A DNA stretch of 32,657 bases from Geobacteraceae bacterium (GTDB lineage Bacteria; Desulfobacterota; Desulfuromonadia; Geobacterales; Pseudopelobacteraceae), in the NCBI GenBank assembly GCA_025355965.1, contig JANXYR010000009.1:1-32657 (forward strand), in the 5' to 3' direction. Made by a program: the position numbers and the translations under genes. The notes under the pieces were generated by a model. That model was not told where the DNA came from, made no database searches, and saw only the letters and a program-made list of their open reading frames with translations. Shown here piece after piece: positions 1-7,726 of this stretch (positions are counted from its first letter, which is position 1; each line of letters starts with the position of its first letter).

Positions 1-17
1 TGAGCGGAGTCGAAGGG
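1..17. repeat. Possible end of a dispersed intergenic repeat
   Basis: The window opens with TGAGCGGAGTCGAAGGG. From memory, this string and its complement recur as short dispersed intergenic repeats in many bacterial genomes. Only one copy is visible and the left part is cut off, so the call rests on recognition alone. Confidence 0.3.
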
Positions 18-39
18 AACCTGAAGTCCGGCGCTTCCC

Positions 40-68
40 TTGACATTTCAACGTCATCTCTGTAATTT
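40..68 (+). promoter_or_regulatory. Candidate sigma-70 promoter for ileS-lspA
   Basis: A perfect TTGACA (40-45) is followed after 17 bp by TAATTT (63-68), a weak -10 matching three of six consensus bases. It lies 40 bp upstream of the ileS start in an AT-rich stretch. The spacing is ideal, but the -10 is poor. Confidence 0.35.
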
Positions 69-107
69 ATTTAAATTTTACCTGAATAGCATTGAGGAGA
101 CTGTTTC

Positions 108-2882
108 ATGGAATATAAAGATACACTCAATCTACCCCAGACCGATTTTCCGATGAAGGCCAACCTGAATCAGAGGGAGCCTGAAATGCTAGAAAAATGG
201 GAAAAGAACGGTCTCTATGCCAAGCTGGAAACAAGCGGCAAAGACAAACCTCTTTACGTACTGCATGACGGCCCCCCCTACGCTAACGGGCATATCCATA
301 TCGGCCACGCTCTCAATAAAACCCTCAAGGACATTGTGCTTAAAGTTAAACGCATGGAAGGATTCTACGCCCCTTACGTGCCGGGTTGGGACTGTCACGG
401 TCTACCGATCGAGCTGCAGGTTGAAAAAAACCTTGGGTCGAAGAAACACCAGATGAGTAAGCTGGAGATGCGCCGCGAATGCCGGACATATGCCGCCAAA
501 TTCGTCGATATCCAGAAAGAAGAGTTCAAGCGCCTCGGAATCCTTGGCGACTGGGAAAACCCTTACCTGACCATGAACTATGAATACGAAGGGTTGACCG
601 CAGCCGAGCTGGCCCGCTTTGCCCATAACGGCGGACTCTATCGTGGGCGTAAGCCGGTGCACTGGTGTTCATCATGCGTAACGGCTCTGGCCGAGGCCGA
701 GGTCGAATATGCCGACCACATCTCCCCCTCCATCTTTGTCCGTTTTGCCCTGCAAGATGACCTGTCGGTCGCTATTCCTGCTCTAGCCGGGAAGCAGGCC
801 TACGTTGTAATCTGGACGACCACCCCCTGGACGATTCCGGCGAACCTCGCCGTAGCGCTTCATCCTGAGTTCGATTACGTGGCTCTTGAAACGGAAAAGG
901 GCGTTCTTATCGTAGCAGAAGGGCTCAAAGATTCTTTCCTGGCAAGCGTCGAACTGGCCGGAACCGTCATCGCTACTTTCAAGGCAGGAGTACTGGAGCG
1001 TAAACGGTGCAAGCACCCATTTTACGATCGCGATTCGATCGTGCTGCTGGGCGAGCATGTGACGCTGGAAGCCGGCACCGGTTGTGTTCATACAGCCCCA
1101 GGTCACGGGCAAGAGGATTATGAACTGGCACTGAAAGAAGGGCTGCAGATCTACAATCCGGTCGACAACCACGGGAAGTACCTGACAGATGTTGAATTCT
1201 TTGGTGGACAACAGGTCTTTCCCGCAAATCAGAGCGTGATCGACAAGCTTATCGAAGTTGGTGCGCTGCTCCAGACCAGCAAAATCAGCCATTCCTACCC
1301 GCACTGCTGGCGCTGCAAAAAGCCGATCATTTTCCGCGCCACCGAACAGTGGTTCATCAGTATGAAGGCCAATGATCTCCGCGACAAGGCGCTGAAAGCT
1401 ATCGATCAGGTGCAGTGGATTCCAAAATGGGGTCGCGAGCGGATCTACGGCATGATCGAGAACCGTCCTGATTGGTGCGTTTCGCGTCAACGATCGTGGG
1501 GAGTGCCGATCACCGCCTTTTCCTGTACCGCCTGCGGCGAATACATTGCCGATGGCAACATCATGGATCACGTCGCAGAGATTTTCAAAAAGGAAAGCTC
1601 CGATGTCTGGTTCGATTGGAGTGCCGAGAAGCTTCTTCCCGCCGGAACGGCCTGCCCAAAATGCGGTTCGGCAGCCCTTGAAAAAGAAAATGACATCCTG
1701 GACGTCTGGTTTGATTCCGGCGTTTCACACGCTGCCGTACTGGAACCCAGTGCTACACTGCGTTCACCAGCCGACCTGTATCTGGAAGGGAGCGACCAGC
1801 ATCGCGGCTGGTTCCATTCATCCTTGTTGGAAAGCGTCGGTACCCGCGGAGTTGCACCCTACAAAAGCGTACTGACCCACGGTTTCGTGCTGGACGGTCA
1901 GGGGCGCAAGATGAGCAAATCCGTGGGCAATGTTGTTGCTCCTGAAGATGTCATCAAAAAATTCGGCGCCGATGTCCTGCGCCTTTGGGTTTCCGCCATG
2001 GACTATCAGGATGACACCCGTATATCTCAGGAAATTCTGACCAGGGTAGCTGAAGCGTATCGCCGCATCAGAAACACCTGCCGTTACATTCTTGGCAATA
2101 TCAGCAGCTTCAACCCTGAAACCCAATCGGTACCGTTCACTGAGATGCCGGAAATTGACCGTTGGGCCCTGCATCAGCTCGAAATATTAAAGGAGCGTGT
2201 CCTAACCGCATATCAAGACCTCGAATTCCATGTAATCTATCAGGAAGTCAACGGATTCTGCACAACAGAGATGAGTTCATTTTATCTCGATATCCTTAAA
2301 GACCGGATGTACACAAGCAAGGAGAGCTCTCTGGAGCGACTCAGCGCCCAGACGGTCATGTTTCGCATCCTTGATACCCTCGTGCGGATACTCGCTCCGG
2401 TACTCTCGTTCACCTCTGATGAGGTCTGGCAGTTCATGCCGGGGCAGCGCGAAGAGAGCGTCCATCTGGCAGAGTTTCCCCTCCGCCATCCGGAGTGGCA
2501 AGATGACGCCTTGGCAGCACGCTGGGAACGGATCATAAAGGTACGTTCTGATGTTTCAAAGGCTCTGGAACTGGCACGGGTCGCCAAGACCATCGGTCAT
2601 TCACTGGATGCCGCCGTAACAATCGCCGCTCCACCTGAGCTTTTTGAATTCCTTCAGGGATACGCAACAGAATTGAACAGTATTTTTATTGTCTCGAAAG
2701 CGGTTCTGGCAACAGATATTGACGGAGAATTCTGGACGTCAGAAAGCATGGAAGGGTTAAAAGTCCAGGTTACTGCAGCTCCGGGTGTCAAATGTGAGCG
2801 TTGTTGGTATTACAGCGAAGAGTTGGGCACTAACTCTGAACACCCGACTATATGCCCCAAATGTACGCAGGCCGTTATATGA
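108..2882 (+). CDS. ileS: Isoleucyl-tRNA synthetase
   Basis: Class I aminoacyl-tRNA synthetase that charges tRNA-Ile in the cytoplasm and edits misactivated valine. The 924-aa length is normal for bacterial IleS. The HIGH motif is at residues 64-67 (in HIHIGHALN) and KMSKS is at 601-605. A cysteine zinc-binding tail (CERCWYY ... CPKC) ends the protein, as in the bacterial type with a C-terminal zinc finger. The start is an ATG preceded by GAGGAG (94-99) at 8 nt. Its stop codon overlaps the lspA start in an ATGA, so the two are translationally coupled, an arrangement known from many bacteria. Every diagnostic motif is intact. A long antisense frame in this gene (783-1571) is a codon-bias shadow. 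Confidence 0.98.
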   Translation: MEYKDTLNLPQTDFPMKANLNQREPEMLEKWEKNGLYAKLETSGKDKPLYVLHDGPPYANGHIHIGHALNKTLKDIVLKVKRMEGFYAPYVPGWDCHGLPIELQVEKNLGSKKHQMSKLEMRRECRTYAAKFVDIQKEEFKRLGILGDWENPYLTMNYEYEGLTAAELARFAHNGGLYRGRKPVHWCSSCVTALAEAEVEYADHISPSIFVRFALQDDLSVAIPALAGKQAYVVIWTTTPWTIPANLAVALHPEFDYVALETEKGVLIVAEGLKDSFLASVELAGTVIATFKAGVLERKRCKHPFYDRDSIVLLGEHVTLEAGTGCVHTAPGHGQEDYELALKEGLQIYNPVDNHGKYLTDVEFFGGQQVFPANQSVIDKLIEVGALLQTSKISHSYPHCWRCKKPIIFRATEQWFISMKANDLRDKALKAIDQVQWIPKWGRERIYGMIENRPDWCVSRQRSWGVPITAFSCTACGEYIADGNIMDHVAEIFKKESSDVWFDWSAEKLLPAGTACPKCGSAALEKENDILDVWFDSGVSHAAVLEPSATLRSPADLYLEGSDQHRGWFHSSLLESVGTRGVAPYKSVLTHGFVLDGQGRKMSKSVGNVVAPEDVIKKFGADVLRLWVSAMDYQDDTRISQEILTRVAEAYRRIRNTCRYILGNISSFNPETQSVPFTEMPEIDRWALHQLEILKERVLTAYQDLEFHVIYQEVNGFCTTEMSSFYLDILKDRMYTSKESSLERLSAQTVMFRILDTLVRILAPVLSFTSDEVWQFMPGQREESVHLAEFPLRHPEWQDDALAARWERIIKVRSDVSKALELARVAKTIGHSLDAAVTIAAPPELFEFLQGYATELNSIFIVSKAVLATDIDGEFWTSESMEGLKVQVTAAPGVKCERCWYYSEELGTNSEHPTICPKCTQAVI

Positions 2883-3361
2883 AGCGTTGGTCATTTTTTT
2901 CGGCGATCGCTGTCGTCGGCATAATCATTGATCAGATCACCAAGATCGCCATTGATCACAGCATGCAACTATTCGATTCGATCCCGGTTATTGAAAACTT
3001 TTTCCATATAACCTACGTCAGGAACAAAGGGGCCGCCTTCAGCTTTCTCTCCAATGCATCCTGGCGGCTGCCGTTTTTTATTACTGTATCAACCATTGCG
3101 GCACTTGTTATTCTGATCGCCTTTCGCAAACTGCGTGATGACCAGCGCCTGGCGCATACTTCGCTGGCCATGATTTTTTCCGGTGCGGTCGGCAACCTGA
3201 TAGATCGGGTTCGTCTGGGTGAAGTAATAGATTTTCTGGACGTTCACTGGTACCGGCACCACTGGCCGGCCTTCAACGTCGCTGATTCACTGATCTGCGT
3301 TGGGGTTTTTCTGTTAGCGGTTGATATGATTCTTGAGGAGAAACGATTAAAAAAGGCTTGA
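2879..3361 (+). CDS. lspA: Lipoprotein signal peptidase II
   Basis: Aspartic protease of the inner membrane that cleaves signal peptides from prolipoproteins after lipid attachment. The protein has 160 aa and four hydrophobic segments. The two catalytic aspartates sit in the expected motifs, NLIDR and FNVAD. I chose the ATG at 2879, which overlaps the ileS stop as ATGA and gives the standard length and the usual Met-Lys-Arg N-terminus. In-frame ATGs at 2852 and 2861 would add a nine- or six-residue polar extension copied from the ileS zinc finger. One likely substrate in this window is the lipoprotein at 30399. Confidence 0.96.
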   Translation: MKRWSFFSAIAVVGIIIDQITKIAIDHSMQLFDSIPVIENFFHITYVRNKGAAFSFLSNASWRLPFFITVSTIAALVILIAFRKLRDDQRLAHTSLAMIFSGAVGNLIDRVRLGEVIDFLDVHWYRHHWPAFNVADSLICVGVFLLAVDMILEEKRLKKA

Positions 3362-3383
3362 GCGGTTTCATCATATTAATATT

Positions 3384-4655
3384 TCAGGGGATGCTGTTAA
3401 CATCCCCTGTGTAACGCACACCACCGACAAAAACTTCCTGCAGAATGCCTTCCCGCATAACCCGCTCCAGCATTCCAACTTCACTGCCATCACAATTCCC
3501 TATTACCTGAAAATCGGCCCGCTTACCTACCTCCAACGAGCCGCAACTAGCAGAGATACCGAGTGCTTCGGCACCACCAATCGTAACCATATGGAGCACG
3601 TCCTGTACCGTCAAATCATTTGAAAAGATCTCCAAAGCAAAGCGCAGTTCGTCCCATAGTGAAATGGAATTGTTGCTGGCCAATGAATCGGTGCCGAGTG
3701 CCAGAGGAATGTCAAATTTTTTGAAAAGATGAACCGGGGCACGTCCAACATCCAGAAGCTCATTACTGCGAGGGCAGAGTGCAATGTGAGTACCGCGCGA
3801 CTTTATAATGCGAGCATCGGCGACAGAAACGTGGACGCAATGCACCGCTAGAGTCGTAGACGCCAACAGGCCGTAGCGATCAAGCAGTTCAGTGGAACTA
3901 CAGCGTACCGGGTGTCCCAGAAAGCGCTCCCATCCGACAAATGGGTAGAATTCGGAAGCCAGGTCACCACTCCCGTCAAAGACAAAGTTCGCCTCGGAGC
4001 TAGATTCAGAGAGATGAATTGTGAGCGGTAGGTTGTGTGATGCAGAAGTATCCCTAATTGTTGCCAGATGTTCGTGAGCGATTGTATAGGGAGAATGGGG
4101 AGAGAGGCCAGTCAACAGTGTGTGTGCTTCTCCATGAAGTGCCGCTCCTGTTGCAGCAGCAAGCTTGCCGGCAAAATGGCCTGCCTCATGGCCGAGCAGC
4201 TCGAAGTAAAGCCTTCCGGCAAGCGGTGAGTGATAGTAATGTTCTGCCATGGCCGGATTGGTAACGATCTCACCAACCGCTGTCGTACCGGATTCCAGGC
4301 ACATCCGTACCCCCTCCCGGATCGAAGGGGGATAATCCTCTGGAGTCAAACCACGCGCAATCTTGATCAACTGAATTATCCAGTCGGTAAAGCGGCGCGG
4401 ATTATAATCAACTGCCGAGCGGAGCTTCCAGGAAGGAAAATGAGTGAGTTCAAGATGAGTATGGGCGTTTATGAATCCGGGGAGTATAACGCAACCTGGA
4501 AAATCAAGCACCGGTGCTGAATGTGCACTGCGGAGTATGTTCAAAGGCCCTGCGTCCAGAACAATTCCATTACGAACGAGCAATGCCCCGCCAGCAATAG
4601 GCGAGGCATCGGGATTTATTAACCAGGAAGCGGAGTAGATGATCTCTTCAGACAT
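3384..4655 (-). CDS. Amidohydrolase/deaminase (SAH deaminase or aminodeoxyfutalosine deaminase type)
   Basis: Metal-dependent hydrolase of the amidohydrolase superfamily, in the branch that deaminates adenine or related rings (MtaD/SAH deaminase, TRZ/ATZ, and the aminodeoxyfutalosine deaminases of menaquinone synthesis). Visible ligands are H65 and H67 (NAHTHLEL), H214 with E217 (HLSESSSE), H272/H275 (HCVH) and D323 (GTDSLASNN). The length is 423 aa. The ATG at 4655 has a GGGGGTG-like ribosome binding site. It starts 26 nt after lon and is probably the last gene of hsp20-lon-amidohydrolase. Geobacter relatives make menaquinone by the futalosine route, so an MqnX-like role is attractive, but motifs alone do not settle the substrate. 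Deaminase family is secure; specificity is not. Confidence 0.8.
   Translation of the reverse strand: MSEEIIYSASWLINPDASPIAGGALLVRNGIVLDAGPLNILRSAHSAPVLDFPGCVILPGFINAHTHLELTHFPSWKLRSAVDYNPRRFTDWIIQLIKIARGLTPEDYPPSIREGVRMCLESGTTAVGEIVTNPAMAEHYYHSPLAGRLYFELLGHEAGHFAGKLAAATGAALHGEAHTLLTGLSPHSPYTIAHEHLATIRDTSASHNLPLTIHLSESSSEANFVFDGSGDLASEFYPFVGWERFLGHPVRCSSTELLDRYGLLASTTLAVHCVHVSVADARIIKSRGTHIALCPRSNELLDVGRAPVHLFKKFDIPLALGTDSLASNNSISLWDELRFALEIFSNDLTVQDVLHMVTIGGAEALGISASCGSLEVGKRADFQVIGNCDGSEVGMLERVMREGILQEVFVGGVRYTGDVNSIP
3386..3408. terminator. Stem-loop between convergent lspA and amidohydrolase genes
   Basis: AGGGGATG (3386-3393) pairs perfectly with CATCCCCT (3401-3408) around a 7-nt loop. 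The stem lies 25 bp after the lspA stop and over the last codons of the convergent minus-strand gene. No clear T-run follows on either strand, so terminator function is only likely, not shown. Confidence 0.35.
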
Positions 4656-4681
4656 GAATCACCCCCAAAACAACGGATACT

Positions 4682-7090
4682 TCACTTAGAACCAGTTTTT
4701 TTAGGCTTCTTTTCAGCAGCCGGTGCAGGTGGCGGATACTTCACCAACGCGAGCTTGAGGGCTTCTTCAACCTCTGAAACCGCGATTATTTTAATCTTTT
4801 TCAAGATTTCCGGCGGGATATCCTCCAGATCCTTTTTGTTCTGTTCAGGGATAATCACCAGTCGCATCCGGGATCTGACAGCAGCTAGGATTTTTTCCTT
4901 AAGTCCGCCAATAGGGAGCACTTTACCGCGTAGCGTCACCTCGCCGGTCATGGCAACATCTTTTTTTACCGGGACGTGGCAGAGTATCGATACAAGAGCC
5001 ACAGTCATGGCAACACCGGCCGAAGGGCCATCTTTAGGTATGGCGCCAGCCGGAACGTGTACATGAATTTCATTTTCCTGAAATATTTCCGGTTTAAGAT
5101 GAAGTGCCTCGGCGTGAGCACGGATGTAGGAATGAGCAGCCTGTACAGACTCCTTCATCACATCACCTAACTGGCCGGTCAGCGTCAGTGCGGTTTTACC
5201 AGCCATCAAACTGGCTTCGATATGAAGAATTTCGCCTCCCACCGGTGTCCAGGCCAGGCCGTTAACAACCCCTATCTCGTTTTTATCCAGATCTTCCTCA
5301 CGAATATATTTTTCAGCTCCCAGATAAGTATGCAAGGCCTTAGCGGTTACCTTGACAAGGCGAGAATTCCCTTCCGCTACTTTCCTGGCTACCTTGCGGC
5401 AGACCTTGCCGATTTCCCTTTCCAGGTTACGCAGTCCGGCTTCGCGGGTGTATTTTGAGACTATTTCACTGATCGATTCATCATCAAAGCTGATATGTTT
5501 TGCTTTAAGTCCGTTTTCCTTTATCTGACGCGGGACCAGATACCGCTTGGCAATCTCAAGTTTTTCCTCTTCAGTGTAGCCAGCCAGATTGATAACTTCC
5601 ATACGGTCACGCAAAGCCGATGGAATGGGATCCATCTGGTTGGCGGTCGCCACAAACATCACATTTGAAAGATCAAAAGGCTGGTTGATGTAATGGTCGG
5701 AGAATGAGTGGTTCTGCTCCGGGTCGAGCACCTCGAGGAGCGCCGATGAAGGATCCCCCTTGTAGTCGTAGCCAAGCTTGTCAAGTTCGTCCAGCATAAA
5801 GACCGGATTATTGGCACCCGCCTGTTTCAGCCCCTGCAGGATACGCCCCGGCAAAGCACCGATATAAGTGCGACGATGTCCCCGAATCTCGGCTTCGTCA
5901 CGCACCCCGCCCAGAGAAATACGGACAAATTTGCGATTCATGGCGCGAGCAATCGACTTGCCCAGCGAGGTTTTGCCAACACCGGGAGGGCCGACAAAAC
6001 AGAGGATCGGCCCCTTCATCTTTTTCTTAAGCTTGCGCACCGCCAGAAATTCGAGAATACGCTCCTTGATCTTTTCAAGGTAAAAATGATCGTCATCGAG
6101 AATTTTCTTGGCGCGAATAATATCGAGGCTGTCACGGGTAGACTTGCTCCATGGCAGCTCAACCATCCAGTCCAGATAGGTTCTAACAATGCTGGCTTCT
6201 CCGCCGTCAGGATGCATATTTTCAAGACGACCTAACTGTTTGAGCGCCTCCTTCTCCACTGCAGAAGGCATTTTTGCCACCTCGATCGCTTTTCTGATCT
6301 CGGCCAGCTCCTCTTTACCCTCGTTATCACCCAGCTCACTCTGGATTGCTTTCATCTGCTCGCGCAGGTAATATTCCTTGTGATTTTTTCCCATCTCCTC
6401 ACGGGCAGCGCTCTGAATTTTAGCCTGCACACTCAGAAGCTCTACCTCACGGTTCAGAAGTTCATTAACCTTGGTCAAACGAACGATCGGATCGTTTATT
6501 TCCAGCAATGACTGGGCGTCCGCAACTTTAAGGCCGAGATTACTGGAGACCAGGTCAGCCATGCTGCCAGGATCCTGGATATTCTCCAAAATGACCATCA
6601 CTTCAGGCGAAACCTGCTTGCCAAGCTCCATAACCTTGGTCAGCTGCTCGCGCACGGTACGTATCAGCGCTTCGACCTCCAGCGATATATCCACTACCGA
6701 TGTATCGTTCTGCCGCTCGATCCGTACCGAGTAGAACGGCTTATCTGAAACATACTCCGTGATACGAGCCTTGGCCAAGCCTTGAACAAGGATCTTAACT
6801 CGACCATCCGGAAGTTTGAGCATCCGCATAATCATAGCAACTGTGCCGACTTCATAAATTTTATCGGCAGGTGGATCCTCGTCACCAACATCGTGCTGTG
6901 TAGCCAGAAGGATCATCCTATCACCAGCCAAAGCGCTGTCTACAGCCTTCACCGACATTTCACGTCCAACAAAGAGCGGAATAATCATAAACGGGTAAAC
7001 CACCACGTCCCGAATCGGCAGCAAAGGCAACACGTCCGGAATTTTCAACTCTTCCGAACTTTGGTCTATATCATTTTCTAGCTCTATCAA
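4682..7090 (-). CDS. lon: ATP-dependent Lon protease
   Basis: Cytoplasmic AAA+ serine protease that degrades misfolded and regulatory proteins. In order it has an N-terminal substrate-binding domain (from PLLPIRDVVVYP), a coiled region, Walker A GPPGVGKT (about 367-374), Walker B VFMLDELD, and the protease domain with Ser690 (KDGPSAG) and Lys733 (GGLKEK). I place the start at a TTG (7090-7088), giving 802 aa. AAGGAG lies exactly 7 nt upstream (7103-7098), and the protein then begins with a normal Lon N-terminus. The upstream in-frame ATG would add an 11-residue Cys/Arg-rich tail with no support. The TTG starts one base after the hsp20 stop, so the ribosome binding site is inside hsp20. Its charged, proline-rich C-terminus (PPPAPAAEKKPKK) is unremarkable. 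Confidence 0.96.
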   Translation of the reverse strand: MIELENDIDQSSEELKIPDVLPLLPIRDVVVYPFMIIPLFVGREMSVKAVDSALAGDRMILLATQHDVGDEDPPADKIYEVGTVAMIMRMLKLPDGRVKILVQGLAKARITEYVSDKPFYSVRIERQNDTSVVDISLEVEALIRTVREQLTKVMELGKQVSPEVMVILENIQDPGSMADLVSSNLGLKVADAQSLLEINDPIVRLTKVNELLNREVELLSVQAKIQSAAREEMGKNHKEYYLREQMKAIQSELGDNEGKEELAEIRKAIEVAKMPSAVEKEALKQLGRLENMHPDGGEASIVRTYLDWMVELPWSKSTRDSLDIIRAKKILDDDHFYLEKIKERILEFLAVRKLKKKMKGPILCFVGPPGVGKTSLGKSIARAMNRKFVRISLGGVRDEAEIRGHRRTYIGALPGRILQGLKQAGANNPVFMLDELDKLGYDYKGDPSSALLEVLDPEQNHSFSDHYINQPFDLSNVMFVATANQMDPIPSALRDRMEVINLAGYTEEEKLEIAKRYLVPRQIKENGLKAKHISFDDESISEIVSKYTREAGLRNLEREIGKVCRKVARKVAEGNSRLVKVTAKALHTYLGAEKYIREEDLDKNEIGVVNGLAWTPVGGEILHIEASLMAGKTALTLTGQLGDVMKESVQAAHSYIRAHAEALHLKPEIFQENEIHVHVPAGAIPKDGPSAGVAMTVALVSILCHVPVKKDVAMTGEVTLRGKVLPIGGLKEKILAAVRSRMRLVIIPEQNKKDLEDIPPEILKKIKIIAVSEVEEALKLALVKYPPPAPAAEKKPKKTGSK

Positions 7091-7091
7091 T

Positions 7092-7520
7092 TTACAACTC
7101 CTTAATCGGCACCAGCCGCTCACAACTTTTTGGGCAAATCACCCTCAGTACACCACGGCGATACTCCGCCCTGATAGCACTTGGATCGACATTTCCGGGA
7201 ATATGCACTGCATGATGAAAGCGGCCATGACTCCGTTCCACACATAAAAACTTACCCTCAGCCTGTTCCTTCGGTTTACAGGCATCCAAGACCAGCGTCA
7301 TACCGGAAATTTTCAGAGAAATAGCATCCAGAGTGAAGCCTGGCAGGTCAAACTCAATGACAATGTCATGGCAGGTTTCGTACATATCCAGTTTCGGCCG
7401 GGTTTCGTTATCTTCAAATGAATCCCGTAACTCAAGGGTATGCAGCAGACTACGCATCTCGCCAACATGCCGATTGAATATTTCCTGTGCAAACGGCTTC
7501 TTACCTGAAAAACGTGACAT
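7092..7520 (-). CDS. Small heat-shock protein, Hsp20/alpha-crystallin family
   Basis: ATP-independent holdase chaperone of 142 aa. The alpha-crystallin domain spans about residues 45-135, with the FDLPGF turn near its beginning and the family hallmark GVLRV near its end. A V-x-I motif in the tail (VPI) matches the I-x-I/V oligomerisation motif. The ATG at 7520 is preceded by AGGTG at a sensible distance. A longer frame to 7610 would run through the promoter and adds sequence unlike Hsp20. It is immediately upstream of lon: chaperone and protease share one transcript, which fits holding and then clearing damaged proteins. Being cysteine-containing (several Cys) is slightly unusual for this family. 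Confidence 0.93.
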   Translation of the reverse strand: MSRFSGKKPFAQEIFNRHVGEMRSLLHTLELRDSFEDNETRPKLDMYETCHDIVIEFDLPGFTLDAISLKISGMTLVLDACKPKEQAEGKFLCVERSHGRFHHAVHIPGNVDPSAIRAEYRRGVLRVICPKSCERLVPIKEL

Positions 7521-7572
7521 AAAGGCACCTAGAAAATAGTGTAATGTACCGGAGTCTCTCAAATTAGTACGA

Positions 7573-7601
7573 AAGGTAATCATTCCCCACGACAATGTCA
7601 A
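7573..7601 (-). promoter_or_regulatory. Candidate promoter of hsp20-lon operon
   Basis: On the minus strand, TTGACA (7601-7596) and TACCTT (7578-7573) are 17 bp apart, ending 52 bp before the hsp20 ATG. The preceding base gives CTTGACA, partly like the sigma-32 -35 (CTTGAAA), but no CCCCAT-type -10 follows at the right place. No CIRCE element is visible. Confidence 0.4.
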
Positions 7602-7649
7602 GACAGACATTACTCATATGACGGATTAGGACAACACATTAAATAGAAT

Positions 7650-7678
7650 TTGACTTTAACCAGACTATGCAATAAATA
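7650..7678 (+). promoter_or_regulatory. Candidate sigma-70 promoter for speA operon
   Basis: TTGACT (7650-7655) and TAAATA (7673-7678) are separated by 17 bp and lie 49 bp before the chosen speA start. The -35 matches five of six positions and the -10 three. This is the only good candidate upstream of the polyamine gene cluster. Confidence 0.35.
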
Positions 7679-7726
7679 GAGAAGTTTATTTGAATGCGAC
7701 TAACTGGAAGATGGGGAGCTGTATCA

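Noticed and set aside
783..1571. 262-aa antisense open frame within ileS
   Set aside because: It lies wholly opposite a clear ileS, has no ribosome binding site and no recognisable domain, and is explained by codon bias.
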